From assembly GCA_947475895.1 (NCBI GenBank), contig CANJMF010000013.1, forward strand, positions 16,482-80,481: a stretch of DNA of 64,000 bases. Reading direction: 5' to 3'. Position 1 is the first letter of the stretch; each line of letters opens with the position of its first letter. The stretch is from Fidelibacterota bacterium. Lineage in GTDB: Bacteria; Pseudomonadota; Alphaproteobacteria; Rhodospirillales; Rhodospirillaceae. Position numbers and translations under genes: made by a program. Positions 54,701 to 61,530 of the stretch are shown here, one piece after another. Under the pieces are notes generated by a model. The model searched no databases. It was given only the letters and a program-made list of their open reading frames with translations, and was not told the origin of the DNA.

Positions 54701-54837
54701 TTGATATTGGGAACGTCGATGTTTGGCGTCTCGCGCACCGACATTTGTGTGATGGAATAGAGCCCAAACACCGTCAGCAAAAGACTAGCGACGATGGCAA
54801 CAATCGGGCGTTTGATTGAAAAGTCCGACAGACCCAT
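51709..54837 (-). CDS. RND efflux pump inner-membrane subunit (first copy)
   Basis: A 1042-residue HAE1-type RND permease, the first pump gene of the operon. MGLSDFSIKRPIVAIVASLLL begins it; helix 4 has GLVVDDAIIVLENIHRRM; the second half has NGILIVEFTNQLRDAGRSF. It differs from its downstream twin mainly in the porter domain (for example INAFSRDGGGNINLWFNEERN against LTALSQDGLGILQLWFQEDRN), where substrates bind. It is 75 bp after the adaptor gene. No outer-membrane channel gene of the TolC/OprM type lies in the window. Confidence 0.93.
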   Translation of the reverse strand: MGLSDFSIKRPIVAIVASLLLTVFGLYSITQMSVRETPNIDVPNINVQVSYPGASAEVVESKMIKLLEDQISGISGIKSINAFSRDGGGNINLWFNEERNIEDAANDVRDQVSRVVSRLPVDSLPPVIAKADPDSDPIIWLQLSSTGAMMELSDYALLQLQPRLLALDGVAQVIMVGARQKAMRIWLDRRAMAARGLTEPDIEAALKKENIELGAGMIESQARNLTLRTVRAYQTPADFAALVIKRGANNYPIRLGEVATVELAPVDTYTIARNDGVNGVLVGVIKQPGASTLSVADAVKSELELIKKTAPPEIRFGVGTDTSVFIAIAVREVTIAIIVAALLVMLVIYLFLGTVRAMFIPAITVPISLIGTAVILWPAGFSINILTLLAMVLAIGLVVDDAIIVLENIHRRMHMGEPPLLAATRGARQVGMAVVATTLVLVAVFVPVALMKGQVGSLFKEFAVTMAVAVAFSMFISLTLTPVLCSKILSLKLDDNRVSKWAERTFEILKSRYERVLNGALDRPSIVVIGFLIVSTLAGGIFLVLPREFTPREDRGKFEIQIKTPEGATAEVTDAKVRAVAAVLKPYLEKGDLRRIFESVQGLNNSGNVTAMMADWGTWGRRSSYEVAAEVQSKFNEIPGAQVAISFPAAMGRSGAGANNGITLIIGGPTFDELRVWRDAMMAALANNPKFTQVRTNFLETKPQIRVHIDRARAADLGVSISTIGNTLEAMLGSRRVTTFVDKGEEYDVILQGQVDDRRTPSDVSNIYVRSETTQQLIPLSSLVIFEEGAYANSLSRFQRHRAFQLFIYPAPNVLLGDVIAEVEGVAAQKLPPTAELTWRGEAGDFKDNSAAIYFSFALALIVVFLVLAAQFESFIHPFVIMMTVPLAVTGALVGLLIGGQSMNLFSQIGIIVLVGLAAKNGILIVEFTNQLRDAGRSFRDALVEASLIRLRPIIMTALATVMGALPLVLAHGAGAESRRPIGVVIFAGVLFSTVITLVVVPTFYLLLARRTGSPGRVAAELREYEKRYPVGQKIPDHQPAE

Positions 54838-54912
54838 GGCTCTCGACCTTAAAAATAACGGGAGCGACTGAGCGTAGCTTAACTACGCGTTCGTTTTCGT
54901 ATCAGCGGCTAT

Positions 54913-55980
54913 CTAAGCTTTCGCATCGGCAGCGTTGAGGACTTTGACTTTGGCGCCCGAGCGCAGATCTTGCGTGCCTTCCTGAATCACAAGATCGCCT
55001 TCTTTGATTCCGCTCAGAATTTCGATAAAGCCCATGCTGCGCCGACCGATGGTGACCTGTGTCTTAGTGACCGTGCTCTCGGGGCTAACCACGAAGACAA
55101 ACTGACTGTTGGCTTCGGGCTGCAGCGCCGCTTCGGGAACGATAATGGCGTTACGTTTGTCTTTGATCAGATCCACGACCATTAACATGCCGGGGCGCAA
55201 ACGGAGGTCAGCGTTTTCCAGCACCGCGCGAATGTTGACCGAGCGCGTTACCGGATCGATGCGGTTATCGACCGATACGACTTTGCCTTTGAAGGTTTGG
55301 TCGCGATAGGCGCTAGCGATGGCTTCGATATCGAGGCCCGGCTTCAATGACGCCATGAAGGTTTCTGGAATCGCAAAATCGAGCTTAACCGATGAAATGT
55401 CGTCGAGTGTCGCGACAACGGTCCCTGGCGAAACCAGCGCACCAACGCTGATGCGACGCGTGCCTACAATGCCGCCGAAGGGCGCCACGATCCGCCGGTC
55501 GCCCGTGCGCACGCGCGCGGCGGCGACGTTGGCTTCCGCTTTCTTTACGGCTGCGACTTGTTCGTCGAGTTTCGACTTTGAAACGTGTTGAGAATTGGCG
55601 AGCTCTTCGGTGCGGCCGAGTTCTTTTTTCTGCTGCTCCAGATTTGCGAGCTCGACATTCAAGGCGGCGTCTTCCGCGCCTGCGTCAATCGCGGCTATTT
55701 CTTCGCCTTTGCGCACCGTCTGACCGTCTTCAAACGCAATGGAGCGAATAATGCCCTGCGTCTTTGCGGTAACGGTCACGGATTCATTGGCGTACAGTGT
55801 ACCGATGGCCTCGATGTGATCGCCAAGTTCTTTACGTTGCGCCGTGGCCACAACAACCGAACGAACGGTATTCCCGCGCGCAACGGGCTTATTGGAAGGT
55901 GCATTTCCACCGAAATACATCCACGCGCCAACTCCTGCGATTCCGACCAAAATGGCGGCAATGATGACTTTCGTACGCAT
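54913..55980 (-). CDS. RND efflux periplasmic adaptor (membrane fusion) protein
   Basis: A 355-residue MexA/AcrA-type adaptor. The N-terminal helix is VIIAAILVGIAGVGAWMYFGG, the lipoyl domain halves are VTVTAKTQGIIRSIAFEDGQTVRKGEEIAAID and RRIVAPFGGIVGTRRISVGALVSPG, between them lies a short coiled-coil hairpin (QQKKELGRTEELANSQHVSKSKLDEQVAAVKKAEANVAAARVR), and the beta-barrel has KLDFAIPETFMASLKPG. Start at 55980 (MRTKVII). It is the only adaptor for two downstream pumps, which is why the unit resembles MdtABC. A region with GTTAC/GTAAC half-sites lies upstream. Confidence 0.9.
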   Translation of the reverse strand: MRTKVIIAAILVGIAGVGAWMYFGGNAPSNKPVARGNTVRSVVVATAQRKELGDHIEAIGTLYANESVTVTAKTQGIIRSIAFEDGQTVRKGEEIAAIDAGAEDAALNVELANLEQQKKELGRTEELANSQHVSKSKLDEQVAAVKKAEANVAAARVRTGDRRIVAPFGGIVGTRRISVGALVSPGTVVATLDDISSVKLDFAIPETFMASLKPGLDIEAIASAYRDQTFKGKVVSVDNRIDPVTRSVNIRAVLENADLRLRPGMLMVVDLIKDKRNAIIVPEAALQPEANSQFVFVVSPESTVTKTQVTIGRRSMGFIEILSGIKEGDLVIQEGTQDLRSGAKVKVLNAADAKA

Positions 55981-56212
55981 GGTCCATTTCTTAGTACGGC
56001 TGCACCCGCAGAGCGAGGAAACCATTCCAGCCCAGTGTTTTTAGCGGCGCCAGCTCGCGCGTTATACACGTGTCAATGTTACATGGCTACGAACGGCACG
56101 TAACGTTCCGTAACATGAGGGATAGATTTCACGCCGCTGTCATTAAAGGCCGTTTTACATGCGCCCTCCGACCCCAAGAATGCCAATTCAATTAATTATT
56201 TCAATGCATTGG
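55981..56212. other. Intergenic region upstream of the RND operon
   Basis: No gene is visible. It includes the operator-like GTTAC/GTAAC cluster at 56077-56115. The stretch 56,160-56,212 is A/T-rich (AATTCAATTAATTATTTCAATG) and ends with the A run that forms the pip terminator's T tract on the minus strand. Confidence 0.45.
56077..56115. promoter_or_regulatory. Possible operator (inverted TGTTAC/GTAACA half-sites)
   Basis: TGTTAC (56077-56082) and GTAACA (56110-56115) are exact inverses 27 bp apart. A further CGTAAC (56099-56104) makes a 10-bp-spaced direct repeat with CGTAAC (56109-56114), and AACGTT lies between them. Such half-sites suit a TetR-like dimer before an efflux operon; no regulator gene is adjacent. 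Confidence 0.35.
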
Positions 56213-56243
56213 AAAAAAAACACCCCGCCACAAGGGCGGGGTG
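56213..56243 (-). terminator. Rho-independent terminator on the minus strand, downstream of pip
   Basis: CACCCCGCC (56221-56229) pairs with GGCGGGGTG (56235-56243) around ACAAG. On the minus strand the hairpin is followed by eight Ts (complement of 56213-56220). It lies about 170 bp beyond the pip stop; the 170-bp interval holds repeated CTGACAG-like words but no gene. Confidence 0.85.
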
Positions 56244-56415
56244 GAAGTCGGGGTAACTGGAACTTGTCGATAATCGCGGCACCGACCCAGGAGGGAAGCC
56301 GACGCGACCGGGTAGTTCTCCCACATACATGCGATGACAGAACCTGCCAGACCTGACAGGAAGCCCGGTAATCCGACTGTCGAATCTGACAGGGTGCGCC
56401 GGAGTGCGCACGCCT

Positions 56416-57438
56416 TTAGGTGAGAAGCTTGAAGTCTTCCGTTGCCCGCACGAGCGCGGCGCGAATGCCAGGCTCCATGGATGAGTGTCCCGCGTCAGCT
56501 ACAACGCGATATTGCGCATTGGGCCAAGCACGCGCGAGCCGGTCGGCCGTCGCGATCGGACAGACCATGTCATAGCGGCCCTGCACGATAACGGTGGGGT
56601 GCTTTGCAATTGCAGGAAGCCCGGCGATCAATTGATCAGGCGCTAGAAACCCGCGATTGACCATGTAGTGAGCTTCGATCCGGGCCATCGCCAACGCGCC
56701 GGCATAAAACGCGTCGGGTTCGGCGCGGCCGCTTTTAGTCGTGGCGGGAATTAATCTTGAGCATGCATTTTCATAAGCACACCACGCTGCGGCGGCCGGT
56801 TTATGAACCTCAGCATCCGGATCGATTAAGCGCCGATAATACGCGTTCAAAACATCGTCATGCTCGTGCTCAGGAAGGGCGGATAGGAAGGCGCGGTGCG
56901 CTTCAGGAAAGAAGCGTCCCATGCCATGGCCTGGTGCGCCTATGAACCAATCCACCTCTGCGTCCGTGAAGAGAAAGATGCCGCGCAGAATAAAACCGAT
57001 GCAGCGTTCGGGATGGGCCTCGCCGTACGCGAGCGCGAGCGTCGAGCCCCACGAGCCACCGAACACCAACCAACGCTCGACACCTAAATGTCGCCGCAAA
57101 GCCTCAAGATCCGTGATGAGATGCTGCGTGGTGTTGTTTGTGATATCTGCTTCTGGCGTCGAGCGTCCGGCGCCGCGCTGATCAAACAAAATAATGCGAT
57201 AGCGTGCGGGATCGAAAAAACGGCGGTAGGCGGGTGCGGTGCCCGCACCGGGCCCGCCGTGTAAAAAGACAACCGGCGTGCCTTTGAGATTTCCCGACTG
57301 CTCCCAGTACAAAACATGAAGCTTGTCCACCGCCAGCATACCGCTCGTCGTCGCATCGACGGGCGGAAACAATGGCCGATCGTCGCCGCCTCTGGCCTGC
57401 GGGCGCGCGGGAGAACCTGTGTTTTCGAGTGCTGCCAT
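56416..57438 (-). CDS. pip: Prolyl iminopeptidase (alpha/beta hydrolase, peptidase S33)
   Basis: A 340-residue cytoplasmic aminopeptidase releasing N-terminal proline. It has the oxyanion motif HGGPG (60-64), FDQRGAGRSTP (85-95), the nucleophile elbow GGSWGS (Ser129), the catalytic Asp in QGRYDMVCP and His in DAGHSS. WLVFGGSWGSTLALAY and RGIFLF are prolyl iminopeptidase family signatures. The start at 57438 (MAALENTGS) is chosen; an ATG 39 bp upstream is possible. It faces away from hsp20, leaving 229 bp for both promoters. Confidence 0.92.
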   Translation of the reverse strand: MAALENTGSPARPQARGGDDRPLFPPVDATTSGMLAVDKLHVLYWEQSGNLKGTPVVFLHGGPGAGTAPAYRRFFDPARYRIILFDQRGAGRSTPEADITNNTTQHLITDLEALRRHLGVERWLVFGGSWGSTLALAYGEAHPERCIGFILRGIFLFTDAEVDWFIGAPGHGMGRFFPEAHRAFLSALPEHEHDDVLNAYYRRLIDPDAEVHKPAAAAWCAYENACSRLIPATTKSGRAEPDAFYAGALAMARIEAHYMVNRGFLAPDQLIAGLPAIAKHPTVIVQGRYDMVCPIATADRLARAWPNAQYRVVADAGHSSMEPGIRAALVRATEDFKLLT

Positions 57439-57547
57439 AAGAACGTCTGATATCGACCGGATTCGCCCCCAGGGCAAGAGCGCAAAATGTTATCTATTTA
57501 CAATAGGATGCTAGAGTCGAGTTGCCTTAAATACATCATCGCAAGAC

Positions 57548-57579
57548 CTTGACGAATGAGGCAGGAACACCAAAATAAC
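57548..57579 (+). promoter_or_regulatory. Possible heat-shock (RpoH-type) promoter of hsp20
   Basis: CTTGAC at 57548-57553 followed after about 17 bp by CAAAATAA (57571-57578) resembles the alphaproteobacterial RpoH layout (CTTG then a C-and-A/T-rich -10), although the -10 match is poor. Transcription from it would give an untranslated leader of about 85 nt, a usual size for ROSE leaders. Confidence 0.3.
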
Positions 57580-57610
57580 TGATAGCTGCGCCTTTCACGG
57601 GCAGTGCATT

Positions 57611-57667
57611 TAATACGCGACCTGGTAGTCGGGACGCGTATTCTCGCTCCTTCGGAGGGGATACTTG
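57611..57667 (+). promoter_or_regulatory. ROSE-like RNA thermometer in the hsp20 leader
   Basis: AATACGCG (57612-57619) and CGCGTATT (57635-57642) form an upstream hairpin. Directly after it, T-C-G-C-T (57644-57648) and CTCC (57647-57650) fold back on the Shine-Dalgarno GGAG (57654-57657) through a TTC loop. The stem continues past one G-G opposition (57646/57658) to C-G and T-G pairs. A U-(U/C)-G-C-U motif opposite the SD with a G-G mismatch is the ROSE hallmark, and ROSE elements occur before small heat-shock genes in alphaproteobacteria. Confidence 0.7.
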
Positions 57668-58123
57668 ATGACCCGCGTTTCTGTTTTCTCGAGCCCGTTA
57701 CTTCTTGGCTTTGACCACATCGAGCGCGTGCTCGATCGCGTGAACAAAACCGCTGCGGAAGGGTATCCGCCTTACAACATCGAACAAACCGGCGAGCATC
57801 GTTTGCGTATCACGCTGGCAGTCGCGGGATTTGCCGAAGACGATTTGAACGTCAGCGTTGAAGACAACCAACTGGTCATTCGGGGCAAACAGCAAGAGGA
57901 TACCGCGAGCCGAATTTATCTGCACCGTGGCATCGCCGCGCGTCAATTCACACGAAGCTTCGTGCTCGCGGAAGGTATCGAAGTCAAAGGTGCCGAAGTT
58001 GTGAACGGATTATTGCACGTCGACCTTGAACGCCCGGTGCCGCAACCCAAAATAACACAAATCGAAATCAAGAACGCCGTCAAGAAAAAGCAGGCGCCAA
58101 GAACCATCGACATCGATCCGTAA
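57668..58123 (+). CDS. Small heat-shock protein, Hsp20/IbpA family
   Basis: A 151-residue alpha-crystallin-domain chaperone: N-terminal FSSPLLLGFDHIERVLDRVNK, then YPPYNIEQTGEHRLRITLAVAGFAEDDLNVSVEDNQLVIRGKQQE and FTRSFVLAEGIEVKGAEVVNGLLHVDLER-PVPQP, with a C-terminal KITQIEI resembling the I-x-I anchoring motif. It holds unfolding proteins for ATP-dependent refolding. ATG 57668 has GGAGGGG (57654-57660), which is folded into a ROSE-like hairpin. The DUF1150 gene follows after 85 bp. Confidence 0.93.
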   Translation: MTRVSVFSSPLLLGFDHIERVLDRVNKTAAEGYPPYNIEQTGEHRLRITLAVAGFAEDDLNVSVEDNQLVIRGKQQEDTASRIYLHRGIAARQFTRSFVLAEGIEVKGAEVVNGLLHVDLERPVPQPKITQIEIKNAVKKKQAPRTIDIDP

Positions 58124-58208
58124 CGATGAAAGCGATAATAGGAGGCAAGCTATCCCGTGGTGCCCATTGTGGGGCTGCGGCGAACTGATCGCTCGAAAGG
58201 AGGATCAT

Positions 58209-58496
58209 ATGTTCGACAAAGACCAAGAATTCGATCTTCTCACCGAAGACTTTGAGGATGAAGGCGACGAGGACGTCGGCGAGGTGGTGCTGCAAGCGCC
58301 GTACGGCTCGACCCCTGTCGATCTTGTCCAAATAGGATTGGCCGAGCTGGCATACATCCGCCAAGCCGTCGTTAACAATCAAACGGTCTGGAGCATTCAC
58401 AGCGCGGCGGGTCATCCGCTTGGCGCAGCGCAAAGCTTCGAACAGGCCTGGGCGGCCGTGAAACAACACGACCTTGAACCAGTGCGTGTGCATTAG
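58209..58496 (+). CDS. DUF1150 family protein
   Basis: A 95-residue acidic protein; DUF1150 members regularly follow hsp20 genes in alphaproteobacteria. Residues LAELAYIRQAVVNNQTVWSIHSAAGHPLGAAQSFEQAWAAVKQHDLEPVRVH show the conserved 'YI(R/K)...W-IH-ADG-x-LG' type block. AAAGGAGGAT precedes ATG 58209. Function unknown; co-regulation with the chaperone is expected from position. Confidence 0.82.
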   Translation: MFDKDQEFDLLTEDFEDEGDEDVGEVVLQAPYGSTPVDLVQIGLAELAYIRQAVVNNQTVWSIHSAAGHPLGAAQSFEQAWAAVKQHDLEPVRVH

Positions 58497-58545
58497 CGAC
58501 AATTAGCGAAACAAACGCGCGGGGCTAGAAATATAACCCGCGTGA

Positions 58546-58580
58546 GAGAGGGCGCCGCATGGTTAGCGGCGCTCTTTTTG
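58546..58580 (+). terminator. Rho-independent terminator after the hsp20-DUF1150 unit
   Basis: GCGCCGC (58552-58558) pairs with GCGGCGC (58566-58572) around ATGGTTA, followed by TCTTTTT. A second hairpin, CGCGGG/CCCGCG (about 58518-58541), lies just upstream. Confidence 0.85.
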
Positions 58581-58629
58581 TTTATACGCCGGTTCGGATG
58601 TTGAATCGGTTGCCCTACTTCCACTATCA

Positions 58630-60165
58630 ATGGGCCTCTGCTTAGGGGGAGCTGCCGCGACCGTGAAGAATCCTATCCTGCGCCGGATCGCGGCTATTCT
58701 TTTTCAGGACGACCAGAAGCAACGTCTCATCGTTCTTGTGGTGGCCGTTTTAGCCGTGTCGTTTCTCGGCACTGCCGTCCTGAGTTATCTCGTATCGCGG
58801 GAACGCATGCGCGATCTCATCGTGTCCAGTGAGCTGCCGCTCACGTCGGATACGGTCTATTCGGAAATTCAACGCGATTTCATTAAGCCGATTCAAGCGT
58901 CGAACTTGATGGCGAGCGACACCTTCGTGCGGGACTGGGCGCTGAACGGTGAAAAAGATATTGGTGCAATTCAGAAATACCTGGCCGAGCAACAACGCGT
59001 GGTCTCCGCCTTTACCGCCTATTTCGTGTCGGGAACGACGCACAATTATTATGTGCCCGCCGGCAAATTCAAGACCGTGTCGATGGAAGACGACCACGAC
59101 GTTTGGTTCTTCGATTTCAAGAAATCGAGCGACGAATATGTTGTGCAGCTCGACACCGATCAGAGCCATGACAATGCCCTGACCGTATTCATCAACTATC
59201 GCGTCTTCGATTATCAAAAGAATTTCATCGGCGTCACCGGCATGGGCCTTAACGTAGATGCCGTGCGCGCTTCGATTGCGCATTATCAGACGCAGTATGG
59301 TCGCAAGATCTACTTTGTCGACAAATTGGGCAAGCCGGTGATGTGGAGCGGTAGCGAACCGCCCTTCAGCAACGTCAAAGCCGTTTCTGGGCTTTCCGAC
59401 CAGGCGAATAAGATTTTGCACGACGCCAAAAGCGAGCTTTCCTATCGTGCAGATAACCAAACGCACCTTTTAAACGTGCGTTATATCCCCGAGTTGGATT
59501 GGTATCTCTTCGTCGAGCGGATCGAGGAGGTTGCCATGAAAAACATCCGCAATACGTTGTACGTCAATCTTGTGATTGCGCTTTTCGCGACGGCCTTGGT
59601 GGCGATCATCTTGAGCGCAGCCGTCAACCACTTCCATTTTGAACTCGATAAATTCGCGACGACGGATGGATTGACGGGCCTGACCAACCGCCGCGCATTC
59701 GACCTTTTATTCCGCCAAGAGGTTCGGCGCGGCCGGCGCGGCGACCGGCCGCTGTCGCTGGTATTGTTCGATATTGATCACTTCAAGCAAATCAACGATC
59801 GGTATGGGCACTTGTCCGGCGACGAGGTTATCAAAGCCGTTGCCGGCATGCTAAGCGCACGTTGTCGCGCCAGCGACATTGCCTGCCGGTGGGGGGGCGA
59901 GGAATTGCTGCTGTTGCTGCAAGACTGCGGTTTGGAAAAAGCCGCTTTGATCGCCGACGGTATTCGTCAGGAAATCGCGCGCATGGCGGTGACGACGGAT
60001 GGCGGCCCTGTGTCCGTCACCATCAGCGCGGGAGTCGCCGAAATGTCGCAAGCGGAAACAGAAGACGGCGTTTTAGCACGTGCCGACCGCGCGCTCTATT
60101 CAGCCAAACGCGCGGGCCGCAACCGCGTTGTGCATCTCGGCATCGAAGATTTGGTGCAGGCGTAG
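58630..60165 (+). CDS. Membrane-bound diguanylate cyclase with periplasmic sensor domain
   Basis: A 511-residue protein that should make c-di-GMP. A first membrane helix (LIVLVVAVLAVSFLGTAVLSYLV, about 33-56) and a second (LYVNLVIALFATALVAIILSAAV) flank a roughly 260-residue periplasmic region that resembles a double Cache sensor. The GGDEF domain carries TDGLTGLTNRRAF, FDIDHFKQINDRYGHLSGDEV and the active-site variant GGEEL (about 422-426), with the inhibitory-site motif RASD five residues upstream, so product inhibition is expected. ATG 58630 is used; GTG 58663 is an alternative. Converges on the DUF1501 gene, with only 2 bp between stops. Confidence 0.9.
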   Translation: MGLCLGGAAATVKNPILRRIAAILFQDDQKQRLIVLVVAVLAVSFLGTAVLSYLVSRERMRDLIVSSELPLTSDTVYSEIQRDFIKPIQASNLMASDTFVRDWALNGEKDIGAIQKYLAEQQRVVSAFTAYFVSGTTHNYYVPAGKFKTVSMEDDHDVWFFDFKKSSDEYVVQLDTDQSHDNALTVFINYRVFDYQKNFIGVTGMGLNVDAVRASIAHYQTQYGRKIYFVDKLGKPVMWSGSEPPFSNVKAVSGLSDQANKILHDAKSELSYRADNQTHLLNVRYIPELDWYLFVERIEEVAMKNIRNTLYVNLVIALFATALVAIILSAAVNHFHFELDKFATTDGLTGLTNRRAFDLLFRQEVRRGRRGDRPLSLVLFDIDHFKQINDRYGHLSGDEVIKAVAGMLSARCRASDIACRWGGEELLLLLQDCGLEKAALIADGIRQEIARMAVTTDGGPVSVTISAGVAEMSQAETEDGVLARADRALYSAKRAGRNRVVHLGIEDLVQA

Positions 60166-60167
60166 GG

Positions 60168-61520
60168 TTAGCCAAACAACCCAATATCGGCCGTTGGGAA
60201 ATTACCGATGTTCGGAAATACTTGCGCCATGCCGGATGCAGGAACGCCGAACCATTTCGCGAATGTCGCCCCGTATTGATCCAGCGACGTGGTCGGAATG
60301 AGAACGCCGCGTGTATTGGCGTCGTCGGGTCCTCCCAGGGCCGGGGTCGGGAATTTTCCATAAACCTCTCCGCCCTGCACAGCGCCGCCAAGCACCAGTT
60401 GATGACCACCCCAACCGTGATCCGAGCCCGAACCGCTCGGCTCCAACGTGCGGCCAAAGTCCGTGTCGGTGAACGTCGTGACTCGATCGGCGATTCCCAT
60501 CTCGATGGTCGCGTCATAGAGCGCACGCATAGCGTCGCTGACTTGCCCCAATAAATCCCACTGTTGCCAGCTCTGATTAGAGTGCGTATCGAACCCGCCG
60601 AGCGAACAGAAAAATACCTGGCGGCTCATACCCGTAGCGCCGCGTAGTTTGAGGACCTGCGCCACCTGCTCCATTTGCCGGCCCAAATTCGTGCCGGGAA
60701 ATTTTGTCGTGAGTGGCGACGCTGCGCCGGCGCTCTTGAGAAGTTGGTTTAGCGCCAGAGCATCTTTGCGCACGTTATTGGCGGCCTGAACCATGGTGAG
60801 GCCGCTGTCGAATCCCAAAACTTCCTGAAGCGCTTGGACTCGCGCGGCGGACGCTGAAGCCGGCCATGCGTTCATACCCGAAGCGCTTAAATCGAATCCC
60901 GGATACAGCGTTGCCGATTGGATGACGCCGCCTGTCGAAAACAACGCATTGCCGCTCATAGAGAAAGCCGTGGGAAATGTCGCTGCGCCATTGCGCGACT
61001 GAACGGCATCGGCGATGCGCCCGCCCCAACCGGTCCCACCGGAGCCATTGGGATCGCCGGCTTGTTTTTCGATGACCTGATCCGCATGGGAAAATAAATT
61101 GGTCGGAACCGGAATGGTTTTTGCCAGGTACTGCTCGCGCGTTGTCGGCTGAACCAGCATGCCAACGTTAGCGACCGCCGCAAGTTGCCCTTGGCCCCAG
61201 AGCGGCGCGATGGTTTTGAGTCCGTCGTTTAAGGCGAACAAGCCGCCGGAGCGCGCAAGGATTGGCAGAAGCTTGGTGTTGTTGTCGGGGAGCGCGAGCC
61301 CTTTGCGGATCGCGCGGTAGGCCGCAAAGTTAGCGGTATCTTGCGGCACAAGCATGTTGTGACTGTCGTTACCGCCGAATAAGAAAACGCACACCAGCGC
61401 TTTATAGTCCGATGCCGATTGCGCTAAGGCCGTCGTTGTACAGAGCCGACTCAATGCCGCCGCCGAAGCCGTGGACCCTAAAGCCCGCAGGAAGGTCCGA
61501 CGAGAATGATGCGTTGTCAT
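60168..61520 (-). CDS. Exported DUF1501 protein (Tat substrate)
   Basis: A 450-residue protein with a Tat signal (SRRTFLRALGSTASAAALSRL). The mature part has the DUF1501 pattern: KALVCVFLFGGNDSHNMLVPQD, GMLVQPTTREQYLAKTIPVPTNLFSHADQ, FFCSLGGFDTHSNQSWQQW and TTFTDTDFGRTLEPSGSGSDHGWGGHQLVLG. The family resembles sulfatase/alkaline-phosphatase-like metal enzymes (the G-x-DSHN and D-H-G-W-G-x-H motifs), but its reaction is unknown. It is preceded by the DUF1800 gene with a 10-bp gap; the two families are constant neighbours in many bacteria. Confidence 0.85.
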   Translation of the reverse strand: MTTHHSRRTFLRALGSTASAAALSRLCTTTALAQSASDYKALVCVFLFGGNDSHNMLVPQDTANFAAYRAIRKGLALPDNNTKLLPILARSGGLFALNDGLKTIAPLWGQGQLAAVANVGMLVQPTTREQYLAKTIPVPTNLFSHADQVIEKQAGDPNGSGGTGWGGRIADAVQSRNGAATFPTAFSMSGNALFSTGGVIQSATLYPGFDLSASGMNAWPASASAARVQALQEVLGFDSGLTMVQAANNVRKDALALNQLLKSAGAASPLTTKFPGTNLGRQMEQVAQVLKLRGATGMSRQVFFCSLGGFDTHSNQSWQQWDLLGQVSDAMRALYDATIEMGIADRVTTFTDTDFGRTLEPSGSGSDHGWGGHQLVLGGAVQGGEVYGKFPTPALGGPDDANTRGVLIPTTSLDQYGATFAKWFGVPASGMAQVFPNIGNFPTADIGLFG

Positions 61521-61530
61521 GACTGGCCCC

